A DNA stretch of 64,000 bases, taken from NCBI GenBank assembly GCA_009746045.1, contig RPFO01000359.1:363683-427682 (forward strand), in the 5' to 3' direction. This document shows, in pieces, positions 1-8,974 of the stretch (within the stretch, counting starts at the first letter, position 1; each line of letters starts with the position of its first letter). The DNA comes from Mesostigma viride. Taxonomy: Eukaryota; Streptophyta; Mesostigmatophyceae; Mesostigmatales; Mesostigmataceae. The position numbers were made by a program, and so were the translations under genes. The notes under the pieces are model-generated. The model searched no databases. It was given only the letters and a program-made list of their open reading frames with translations, and was not told the origin of the DNA.

Positions 1-1
1 G

Positions 2-872
2 GTCCAGGAATCATATGAGATTGGCAAACAGGTGGAATTGAGCACAACCCCCATCCAGTTCTGTGGCATCATGTTGCAGCTGCACAGGCAGCCAGATCAG
101 TGGGTCTGCTCTCTCTCTCCTCCTGCAGAATATATCCAAGATTGTCTAGATCTGCTGCAGACAACTACCTCCCCTTACACATGTGTGCCACTGTTCAGGG
201 CAAACTGGGGTGGTGGTCAGCCATCTGTGGGGCTCCCTTAGCTGTCATCAGCAGGGTCACCCATGATGTTCTAGTCAAGATAAAATGCAGTCACATCAGG
301 AAGTTGGTCAATGACTGCCCCCCCTCATCCTCCATGGCCTGAATCTGATGGAAGACATCCACATCCAATGTGTCATGGACAGCTCCATGGAGAGCAGAAC
401 AATCAATCAGATGGGGGCACGGGAATCAGGGCTGTTTTTTCTCACCAACAGGTCAGATTACATGTCCCTCACTTCCTGGTACAGCAGGCTACACCGCAGA
501 AAACCTGGCAGCAGCAACTCAGCTGAATGTCGTGCTGTGGTGTCTGCTGCATTGCATGCTCGTTCCCTGCAGCACATGCTCACCTGGCTACAAACCCAGG
601 CAGGCAGCACATGCAATGTCATCTCACATCTCTACACTGACAGCTTCTCTGTGATCAGTTTTCTAACCAAGAAATCTGTTTCTGCTGCTGTCCACACTGA
701 CTTGGATTGGGTGATCCTCAAACAGGAGGCCACCTATTTTTCCAGCTGGACTCATGTGGATGATGAGGACAACCCAGCAGACGCTCTAACGAAGCTGCGG
801 GATGCTGCTGGCCAACAGTACCAGCTCCTCTTTCAGAACATGAACCCCTATGATATCAGAGTCAGTGTTTGA
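2..872 (+). pseudogene. Cop1 copia-like reverse transcriptase/RNase H fragment
   Basis: This is the C-terminal part of a copia-like Pol polyprotein running in from the left edge of the window. It covers the end of the RT (EIGKQVEL, FCGIML) and a full RNase H domain (DSSMESR, AECRAVV, HTDLDWVILKQE, NPADALTK). It aligns along its whole length with the Pol of Cop5 (56249-59548) at clearly recognisable but diverged identity. The reading frame changes near 185 and again near 330-345, so this copy is dead as read. The frame that carries RNase H ends in TGA at 870-872. Most of Pol lies outside the window, so gene order cannot be judged here. Confidence 0.9.
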
Positions 873-1246
873 ATAAATGACTGGCCATAGCACAGTACAC
901 AACCACCACACCCCCTTACCACAGCGATAGCTGCTGGGCGCCATAAAATTCAACACATTCGTTGTGGGGTGTGAGTGCTGGCTAGGTCAGATTTGTATCC
1001 ATTTGCAGCTTGAGGACACAAGCTTTGTATCCACTTACTTAATGTGTGCTCCAATAACTGGCCAAACCAGCCAGCTGTGTACACTTTATTTAATGTGCAA
1101 TTTAACACCTGGCCAGAACAGCCAGCTGTAACCAACCTGGCTCAACCAGCCATGTCTCTTTTGTACCCCTAATCAACTTAAAAACAATAACAATAATGTT
1201 GGGGGTGCAGACCTGCATTAAGAAATAAATAATAAAACAATACTGG
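873..1246 (+). other. Cop1 3' untranslated region
   Basis: No gene is visible. The stretch contains imperfect short repeats built on CTGGCCA and CAGCCAGCTGT (about 1065-1155). It ends in an A-rich run just before the 3' LTR. A purine-rich run near 1199-1210 could be a polypurine tract, although it is not directly adjacent to the LTR. Confidence 0.5.
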
Positions 1247-1735
1247 AGTTAGTCTCCATGCTTTGCTGTAGACTAAGTCTCAAAGGCATTGTGAATACAA
1301 CGCATGAATAAGCCTTGTAAACCTACGTTGGTATATGAATATAAATACCATGTGGGCTATTCAGATAGGAATGCTAGTCGAGTCGCATACGTTTCCCTAG
1401 ATAGGTACTTTGGGTACTGAGGTACGTGACAGATGTCAGTACCCAGTATACGTAGTGTCCTGTCATTGGACGGTACTAGAGTACCCTAGATAGGGACCGT
1501 ACTGCATTGTGCATTGATCTGTGATCGCACGATGCAGTGACTAGACTGCTACCTATCATCGTGCGGCCTCGGGCCAACGGCCTGCACCCAACGGTCACTG
1601 GCGGCGCAGCCAGTGAGAGGAACGTTGATAAAGGGTAAACCTATTTTCTAATGAACCAAGCAATCAATTCATTGCTCGATCTCAGCACTCTGTGTTCTCA
1701 AGCATTGTACCAAGTCGGTCACTCGTATTCTAACT
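1247..1735 (+). repeat. Cop1 3' LTR (AGTTAG...TCTAACT)
   Basis: Only one copy is in the window, so the boundaries are inferred. The start AGTTAGTCT matches the start of the verified Cop5 LTR, and the end TAACT mirrors it. The length of 489 bp is close to the 482-bp Cop2 LTR. The following five bases TCACT (1736-1740) would be the right target duplication. The left one lies outside the window. Viral sequence resumes immediately after. Confidence 0.65.
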
Positions 1736-1750
1736 TCACTGTGGTGGAGA

Positions 1751-3636
1751 TTAATACCCAGCATACCCCATGCAATGCGTCGTAGCCGCATTTCTCCAGT
1801 TCTGATGGGCATCCGTCGTTGCCGGATGATATTTATTCGTCAAAGACATAGTATTTTCCGCGAACGAGACGAAAGCATCGTTGCTGCCCAAATATAGCTG
1901 AAAACACAATAGAAATGGGCCATCTATGAAAAAACCACACATTTGCTTGGTGCCGGAGTGGCTGTTTTTACGATATAGAATTTTTCAGGGGACCCTTCAA
2001 AGTAGTATTTCGAAGCTTCTGCTTGCAACGCGGTCACAGAGTGGCGCGAGAACGATTCTAGAGAATGAAGCGTCGTAACGGGCCCATATATCTCCACGGT
2101 CTCTCCTGACAGGTTTGGCGAGTCCTTTGCGGTTATAATCCTGTATCTGAGTTCTACATCATCGCCTTCGGATGGGTTTTGAAACATTGTTGTCGTCAAC
2201 GTCCCGTCCAACACCGCTTGAGACACCCCGTTCGCCATCAGATGAAAACCGGTGAGAGGATTCAACGACTTCCCCCATCCAACGCCATGGTCTGCGTACA
2301 CTCCGTTAATCGAGATTTTTACAGGATTGAGGTACGAAATGTACGAACTCGGGGTCCGGATGCCGGGGTGAAGCTGGCTCATTTTAGAAACGCATATCAA
2401 CATCCCTCCTTTTTGGGTGCTGCATGCGGTAAGGGTGGAGTCGTTGTATACGTCTATCTCGTAGTTCAAATACTTATTTAATACTACCTGCTGCGACTGG
2501 CGCGGTGATTACGGCGTCTTCCCCGCGTAGTCCTCCGTTTTGCGAGAGGGAGACTCCGCCGATCGTCGGGGTGGTCGGCGTGAGCTGTGTGGAATTCATG
2601 TACCAACTGAGGGGAAGTTTGCGTTGGTACGCGAACGGGGTCGTCATCTTAATGCCCTGTTTGAGGGTCGTACCCTCCACTACCTCCCATGTAGCGCTGG
2701 CGGGAGTGCATGGTGCTCCATGCAGTGGAGTGGGTTCAAAGGTTCAATCGGTCCCATTCTCCAATCCGTGAGTGGCGAGTAGGTACGCGTGATGGTGAAC
2801 GATCTCCCAGTTAGTAAAAGGCGGCGGTTGTCGTCGCGGATAGTGGCGAAAGACAAAAACTCCACGCGGAGAGGGAGGCCGTTGAATCGAGATCCGCCGA
2901 GTCCAAAGAACGCATCGGAAAAATACGGATATCCCACTGTTCCTTTCACGACGTTATCGCCCGTGGCCGATTGGGTGGTATGATAGTCGCGATACGTAAA
3001 CTCACAAATCCCACTCGCGTCGCCATTAGTAACGTTGTAGGGAAGCTGAACTCGCACATCCTGGTCGTTGATGACGCTGAACGCGTTTTGGTGCGACAGG
3101 GTCGTCCCGTCTTCGAGATGAAGGACAAAATCCCCGTTCAAATTAGTTATCGACGTGGTGCCTACTCCGTGTTGGTCGAAAAGGTAGTCCAATTGCGCGC
3201 GGGTCAGGACTCTGCCGCCAGGGTCTAGCAGCGTGTCAGGGCTGAAGTCGAAGACGTGGTACTGGTTTGCTCCCACTTTCGCCGTGAGGTAAGGTTCGTT
3301 TAGAGTGAGATCGTCGACTGTCGTAGTGCCTTCTTTGAAATACGAATACCCGTTCACGACGAGGTTGTAGGCGAGTTCCGATGGGTCACTCGCGGTCTCA
3401 TTGTCGTAATTGTCTCCGAGTCGCAAATTTGTCGGTTGGCTTGGATAAAAAATTTTGAATCCGTCGACGACGAGCGACTCATCAAATGGGTGCGACTTGC
3501 TCAGAAGTAACGACACGCTAGTCTCAAGCCCGTCGATGTCCGTTTCGACAGTAGAAACACGCTCCTCCATTTCGGGGTCGAGCGTTAACCCGGTGGCGAG
3601 GTTTGTCGGTCTGCTCAGGGTTGTCAGCACGACCAT
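1751..3636 (-). pseudogene. Viral structural-type protein, frameshifted (fibre or minor capsid candidate)
   Basis: The minus-strand gene starts at ATG 3636 and is readable for about 620 codons in four overlapping pieces: 3636-2680, about 2680-2474, about 2469-1924 and 1942-1751. The pieces need frame changes near 2690-2740, 2475 and 1935. The first 50 residues look like a coiled coil (ERVSTVETDIDGLETSVSLLL). The rest is rich in Asn, Gly, Thr and Tyr with beta-strand-like spacing, as in trimeric fibres or capsid proteins. I see no motif that fixes a family. A structural role is inferred from this composition and from its place divergent to the packaging ATPase cluster. It could also be a diverged major capsid protein; structure prediction on the pieces would help. 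Confidence 0.6.
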
Positions 3637-3661
3637 TTATTATCTACCGTAGAATATAAAC
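3637..3661. promoter_or_regulatory. 25-bp divergent viral promoter region
   Basis: Only 25 bases separate the start codons of the divergent genes at 3636 (minus) and 3662 (plus). The stretch is AT-rich and contains TTATTATCTA and GAATATAAAC. Similar AATATA-type boxes lie just before other viral starts: TATAATATAC before 5107 and TAATATAATATC before 8975. I infer a shared viral promoter element placed very near the start codons. Confidence 0.45.
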
Positions 3662-4189
3662 ATGGCCTCTGAGGCTTCAGAGACCCCAACGAGCTTCCAG
3701 GACGAGACCTTCGCCGAGACGCGGGAAGAGCAGGTGGATCTGGTCAGGACGATTCGAAAAGGACAGCCGTTCAACGACGAACAGAAAAAGGCCCTACGTG
3801 ACAAGATGCGACTTTATCAACAGCGCTCAAAGGCAGAGAGGGAGAAGAGACGAAACGAGGAAAAGGAGGCAGAGATAACGAAGCGAAAGGTCCTCGCAAA
3901 GGAACTGGAAATCCAGCGGCAAAGGCTCGTCGAACTTGAGCTGCAAGAAGCTCGAAACAAATCGCGCATCGAACGCCTTCTTGCGGAAGACAGCGTCGCC
4001 TCGACACCCGCCGACACGCCGAAACCGCGACGGGGGCGGAAACCAAGGGAGTCAGAGCCGGACACCCCGCCACCCCCGGTCAAGACCCGCCAGCTTCCAC
4101 CGCCACCCCCGCCCCCTGTCGCGATGACCCCGTACGAGATTCGCATGGCCGCCATCCGCGCATCCCTCCTCGCTTCACTCGACGAATAA
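3662..4189 (+). CDS. Coiled-coil, proline-rich viral protein of unknown function
   Basis: This is an intact 175-residue reading frame. Residues about 45-115 are densely charged (KAEREKRRNEEKEAEITKRK) and should form a long alpha-helical coiled coil. Residues about 118-155 are basic and proline-rich, including PRRGRKPRE and a run of seven prolines. The last 25 residues again look helical. The stop codon TAA is embedded in AATAAA (about 4186), and the packaging ATPase starts 12 bases later. I do not recognise the family. Its place between a structural-type gene and the ATPase suggests a virion or morphogenesis role. This is inference only. Confidence 0.75.
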   Translation: MASEASETPTSFQDETFAETREEQVDLVRTIRKGQPFNDEQKKALRDKMRLYQQRSKAEREKRRNEEKEAEITKRKVLAKELEIQRQRLVELELQEARNKSRIERLLAEDSVASTPADTPKPRRGRKPRESEPDTPPPPVKTRQLPPPPPPPVAMTPYEIRMAAIRASLLASLDE

Positions 4190-4200
4190 ATGTCTTAAGA

Positions 4201-5085
4201 ATGTTAATGGCTATCATCGAAGAGCGGCGAATTCATTCGTTGGAGAATAGGGATATCAAGCAACGATACGCCCCTCAGCGTCCCGCCCCGCAAAACATGC
4301 CGAGCATGCACTTTATCGCCAATTTCTGTGGGGCGAGGCGTTCGGGAAAAACAACCGCGGCGGTCAACATGGCGAAGGCTTACTTCACTAACAGCTCATT
4401 CGATAAGCTCTACCTTATCAGTGGATCCGCTCACACGGAGCCAAAGTACAGAGAGCTCCCCGAACCGGTAATGGAGATCGAAGTGTACTCCAACTTGGCA
4501 TTCGATGGAATGGTGGATCAGATCAAATCCGACTTGGACGAGTACGAGCGGTTCAAGGACGATCTCAAGGTTTGGGAAGCGTTCCAGCGCGAATACGTCC
4601 ACGGAAAGAAAAACGAAGATTTGATGGAGCTGTCGATGTATCTGCGTTTAGACGCCATGAACTGGACGAAGCCCGAGACCAGGTTCGAGCACGGTCCTCC
4701 TAGCTCGCTGATTCTTATTGACGATATGCAAGGGAGCGCACTCTACCAAAGCTCTTCCAAAAACGCTGTCGCGGCTTTCGCTTTCAAGCACAGGCACTTC
4801 CTTACGAGTATGATTTTCTTGACGCAAGCGTACACGAGCGGTGGTGTCCCTAGAGCAGTGCGAGCCAATATCAGTTTTCTGGCTCTTTTTCGCACAAAAG
4901 ACCACAGGGCCGCGCGTCAGATCGCGGAAGAGAGCGCAGGAGCCGTGGCGCCAGACGAGTTTATCGCGCTATGGGACCACGCCGTCAAGGACGACCCTCA
5001 TAGCTTTTTCGGGGTCGACTTCGACCAACGCGACCCGAAAAAAATGTTTCGAAAGAACTTCAATGTTTTCTTGTCGATAAAATAA
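4201..5085 (+). CDS. A32/FtsK-HerA-type DNA packaging ATPase
   Basis: This intact 294-residue P-loop ATPase should power loading of viral DNA into the capsid. The Walker A motif GARRSGKT lies at residues 44-51. The Walker B is LILIDDMQ (about 175-182). The FKHRHF...TQAYTSG stretch and the following VRANISFLALFRT match the sensor/arginine region of the poxvirus A32-like family found in giant viruses, virophages and polinton-like viruses. The length is normal for that family. ATG 4201 is the first start after the upstream stop; an alternative Met is two codons downstream. The TAA stop overlaps AATAAA at its 3' end. This is the best-preserved viral gene in the window and the strongest evidence for the element's class. 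Confidence 0.93.
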   Translation: MLMAIIEERRIHSLENRDIKQRYAPQRPAPQNMPSMHFIANFCGARRSGKTTAAVNMAKAYFTNSSFDKLYLISGSAHTEPKYRELPEPVMEIEVYSNLAFDGMVDQIKSDLDEYERFKDDLKVWEAFQREYVHGKKNEDLMELSMYLRLDAMNWTKPETRFEHGPPSSLILIDDMQGSALYQSSSKNAVAAFAFKHRHFLTSMIFLTQAYTSGGVPRAVRANISFLALFRTKDHRAARQIAEESAGAVAPDEFIALWDHAVKDDPHSFFGVDFDQRDPKKMFRKNFNVFLSIK

Positions 5086-5353
5086 ATTTCTCTGTTATAA
5101 TATACTATGGAACTTTCGCCCGCAAAACGATACACTGGCCTCAAGAAGGAGTACGTTCTAGACACTCAAGCGCTGCTTCGGTACTGCGCGGGATCTCGTC
5201 TCGGACAGACAACGTTAGAACGTGTCGTTAGGATCCTTCAAGAAGCTGGCCACAACGACACGATTCCGTCCACCTGTCACGATATGAAACCCGAAATCCG
5301 ATTGGCTATCCTCGCCTTGGTGAGCGACAGGAGGCGCCCACGTGGTCGTTTAC

Positions 5354-5876
5354 TGTCTGAGGTTATGCCCACCTCTTGCCGTGTATTTATGCTAGGTAGT
5401 CTAGCCGTGTGCTATTCCAACTTATCGCATCACATTTTATATAGTGGCGAGTGAGATATTTAGTGCCGATGGTCCTATTCCGGCACTGAGCGTGCAATAT
5501 GTGTGGCGATAATTAGAGTGGCCGTACCTATGTCCACGTCATGATGCGCCTGCACCTGTGCGCAGTACTTTCTAGAATGTGCACCGTATGCATGCATTCG
5601 ACACCACTAGTGATGCTGACCTGTCATTTGTGCCAGCCGTTAGATTGTCGCCAAGGGTAGTGCCGACCCCATGCCGCCGTGCATGATTTTAGGGTTGGCA
5701 ACTCCACGAACTCTCCCCTTTTCCTTGCTAGCAAGTGACAATGTAGCAATTTAGGCTAATGGCTGCCCGATGGCAAGGGCAATGCCATAGCCGTGCTGCC
5801 AATATGCGTTAATTAATTCTAATGAATTACGTCAATTATCATGTTGACCAAGTAACGCATTATACATATCTAAACA
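5354..5876 (+). repeat. Left LTR of the 5.4-7.4 kb element
   Basis: Begins TGTCTGAGG and ends TCTAAACA. It repeats at 6839-7361 with no difference that I could see, so the insertion is young compared with the viral decay. Canonical TG...CA ends contrast with the AGTT...AACT LTRs elsewhere in this window. Confidence 0.93.
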
Positions 5877-5888
5877 TGGTATCGGAGC
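5877..5888 (+). promoter_or_regulatory. Primer-binding site, initiator-Met tRNA type
   Basis: TGGTATCGGAGC directly after the left LTR differs by one base from the classical copia primer-binding site TGGTATCAGAGC, which is complementary to the 3' end of initiator methionine tRNA. Confidence 0.8.
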
Positions 5889-6838
5889 TGATGGTTCATG
5901 GTCTTTCAGCCTTTGCCTGGCGAGCATTATTTTCTTCCCACCTCGAGGACGAGGTGTGCTTGCATCGCCGGCACTTTCGTTGGAGTTTCGCCTTTGCGCG
6001 AGTCTGGCCACGGCCGTTGTAGTCCGCCAAGCCATTTACGAGGACAGCGCAGCTAGCACTTGGTGCCGCTGGCGTTGCTGCCAGCAGACCTGGATTCGGT
6101 GTGTTGCATATATTTGCGTAAAACAGATTCGTGAGCACACCCGCAGCTGCCAGTGTGCATGGTGTGCAAGCGTTGACGCTGGATGCCTGAAGTCCGTGTT
6201 TGGTTCTGGGCGGGGACAGCCAACTTTTTTATTTTTTCGACGACAGCAAATTTATTGTTCCGGATGCTGATTCCGCTGCTGGCACAGTGAGCCGTGAGGA
6301 TTCAAGCCCATTTTCGCAGAGTCTACGAGCTGATATCGCCTTCTATGGCAAGCGGCATTGATCCGCTAGACTATTATACTCGACTTTTTATGTCGAGCGC
6401 CCAGTGCCTGCCCGAGAGCCACGTGCCGTGAGCCCAGTGCCGGGAGAGCCCGTAAGAGCCGCTGAGCCAGGAGCCGCCGAGCCAAGGAGCCTAGAGCCAA
6501 GAGCCAGGGGGTGTATGAGCCGAGCGCCTTTTGTCGAGATTTCGTTGATAATCAGTTTGGATTATTTATGACCTGCCGGCCATTGTTTTTTGTCATAGTT
6601 GAGCTAGTCCTTTGTTGGCCGTTGACCTGAAAGGACCTTCTCCTTGAGGGGGGGTGCCTGATTCCCCATCTTTCTTGCTGGTACTGAGTTTGAACCTCCT
6701 TATCCCCACCATGGTTAGCCGTGTAAGGGGGGTATTCCAGGGTGTTTTGTACCCGGCTATCCTAGTACCTAGTTATTGAGGGGGGAGAGGAAGGAGTGTC
6801 ATGTTTCTTTTGAGCACGCATGAGCTGTGCAAGGGGGG

Positions 6839-7361
6839 TGTCTGAGGTTATGCCCACCTCTTGCCGTGTATTTATGCTAGGTAGTCTAGCCGTGTGCTAT
6901 TCCAACTTATCGCATCACATTTTATATAGTGGCGAGTGAGATATTTAGTGCCGATGGTCCTATTCCGGCACTGAGCGTGCAATATGTGTGGCGATAATTA
7001 GAGTGGCCGTACCTATGTCCACGTCATGATGCGCCTGCACCTGTGCGCAGTACTTTCTAGAATGTGCACCGTATGCATGCATTCGACACCACTAGTGATG
7101 CTGACCTGTCATTTGTGCCAGCCGTTAGATTGTCGCCAAGGGTAGTGCCGACCCCATGCCGCCGTGCATGATTTTAGGGTTGGCAACTCCACGAACTCTC
7201 CCCTTTTCCTTGCTAGCAAGTGACAATGTAGCAATTTAGGCTAATGGCTGCCCGATGGCAAGGGCAATGCCATAGCCGTGCTGCCAATATGCGTTAATTA
7301 ATTCTAATGAATTACGTCAATTATCATGTTGACCAAGTAACGCATTATACATATCTAAACA
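6839..7361 (+). repeat. Right LTR of the 5.4-7.4 kb element
   Basis: Second copy of the 523-bp LTR (TGTCTGAGG...TCTAAACA), followed by the right TTTAC target duplication. The viral integrase frame resumes directly after it. Confidence 0.93.
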
Positions 7362-8755
7362 TTTACCCTCCAAAACGGAAAAACGACACGAACCGAAGCG
7401 ACCCAGAGGACGCCCAAGAATCCACCCCGTGGGGTATAAAAGGCCACGGGCAAAAAAATTGTCTCACGTTCAGTCATCAGATGACGGTGACTGTAGAGGC
7501 TCGCCGCGAGCAGTGGCGACGGGCGAGGCGAAGAGGCGAGCCATCGCCCGCGATCAGACGAACTGCATCTCGGCCAAGAGCAAGGTCAAGAAGGGCGTTT
7601 GGAATCCGAGTGACCGATGGATCGCGAACAACCAGGAGTGCGCGGACAAAATCGGCTTGGAGGCGACCTCTTCACCCTCTCCGGAGCCGGTTCACCCCGG
7701 CGAAACTACCGCGCGAGTTAGCGATGGGCGATATTGGACGTTCAACGAGGCCGTCGCCGCAGCGGATGCCCGGCCAGAGCATCACGAGCCTGGCAGGCCA
7801 TCGAAGGAGCGCGGGGCGACGCGCAAAACCGCGAAAGGGTACATCGGCAGGCTGCGAGTTCTCCTCGACAAAATGGGGTGCTCGCAAGACGAGTCGGTCG
7901 ACTGCCTCGCCGACACCGCCCTCGTCCTTCGCGTCGTCCACGAGACCTCGGAACCCAAACGCAATCTCGCGCATTCGAAAGAGGACGCCAGCGTGGAGGG
8001 AGAACGAGAAGAACCTGCTCGGCGTCGTCAACGGGGTGAATCGAATGATGTCATCCGAGAAGAGGCTCCCACGCGACGTGACGGACGCGTACGCTGCCCG
8101 AGTCAGTGAGCTGAAGGTCGGCGATCTCGACAGGAAGTTCTACTGGGCCGAGAACAAGCCTCTGAGACACACGTACGAACAGCTCCAGCGGATCGCCGCC
8201 GCCGAGTACAAAAAGGACCCTACTTCCGACGCAGCTCTGATGGGTCTTCTATACCTGTCCGGCGAGAAACTGCCACCGACCAGGTACGACCACGATCAAA
8301 TGCGCATCGTAGGGTCTATCGACGAGCTCGGGCCGCACGAGAACGGATACATTCCTAGCGAGCATCGTATCATCATCAAAAAGTTCAAGACGCGAGAGAC
8401 TTTCGGCGTCTACGACTTCAAGATCCCAGATGGGTACTCTAAGCTGATTAACGCACTGGGGGCGAGAGCTAACCAGGCGTACGTATTCGAGGAACCGAGG
8501 TCTCCGGGCAATCCAATAGATCACACCTTGTATAGCAACCGCTATAACCGCATCTACCACGGCATCGATGCAACGAGGCAGGCGTACATCACCCGTTTCC
8601 TGAAGGGCGCGTCGTGGCAGAAGCGGAAATGGGCTGGAGACTTGATGGGACACGACGTGCTGACAGGAGCTGTTTACGAGCGGCAGGGGGGTGAATTCAC
8701 CCCCAGGGGTGGCGAGACTGGCGGACGTCGGCTGAGGCCGAGGAAAATACTGTAA

Positions 8756-8974
8756 AAAAGTCGCCAATAAGTTGTGGCGTGGACAGGTTTTCCGTGGGAG
8801 ATAGTTACCATAGGCCCATTTAAAACACTCATGCCATGGGAGAAATGTAAACCGCAGGTAATATCCGGGTAATAAAACTTTCATCCCAACATTTCCCACT
8901 CGAGGGTCAAGAGTCGATGGTTTCAAAACTTTTTGATCGAAATGTTTTTTTTTCTAAATGTGTAATATAATATC
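8756..8974 (+). promoter_or_regulatory. Viral intergenic spacer with AT-rich promoter box
   Basis: This gap separates the integrase stop from the primase-helicase start. It ends in a T-run and TAATATAATATC directly before ATG 8975, resembling the boxes before 3662 and 5107. No other feature is visible. Confidence 0.4.

Larger units (their letters stand above)
5354..7361 (+). mobile_element. Non-coding LTR retrotransposon (LARD/TRIM-like), TSD TTTAC
   Basis: The 2008-bp element is flanked by TTTAC on both sides (5349-5353, 7362-7366). Two 523-bp LTRs bracket 962 bp of internal DNA without a credible gene. A primer-binding site starts directly after the left LTR and a G-rich polypurine tract AAGGGGGG lies directly before the right LTR. 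The internal part has GAGCC-rich repeats (about 6415-6510). It has no protein of its own, so an autonomous copia element must have supplied the enzymes. It interrupts the viral integrase gene and so postdates viral integration. Confidence 0.93.
5107..8755 (+). pseudogene. Tyrosine-recombinase integrase of the endogenous virus, split by an LTR element
   Basis: The coding parts are 5107-5353 and 7367-8755. A 2.0-kb LTR element with a TTTAC target duplication sits between them, and the frame resumes exactly across the duplication. A further frame change lies near 7930-8000. The C-terminal domain carries the tyrosine-recombinase pattern: a strand-rich DFKIPDGYSKLI segment, then DATRQAYIT for the Arg box, then LMGHDVLTGAVYER with the His and the Tyr nucleophile. 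This layout is common in integrases of virophages and algal polinton-like viruses. The middle region is basic (KRPRGRPR-like, low complexity). The protein would integrate the viral genome into host DNA. TATAATATAC precedes the start. The gene cannot be expressed as it stands. Confidence 0.82.
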
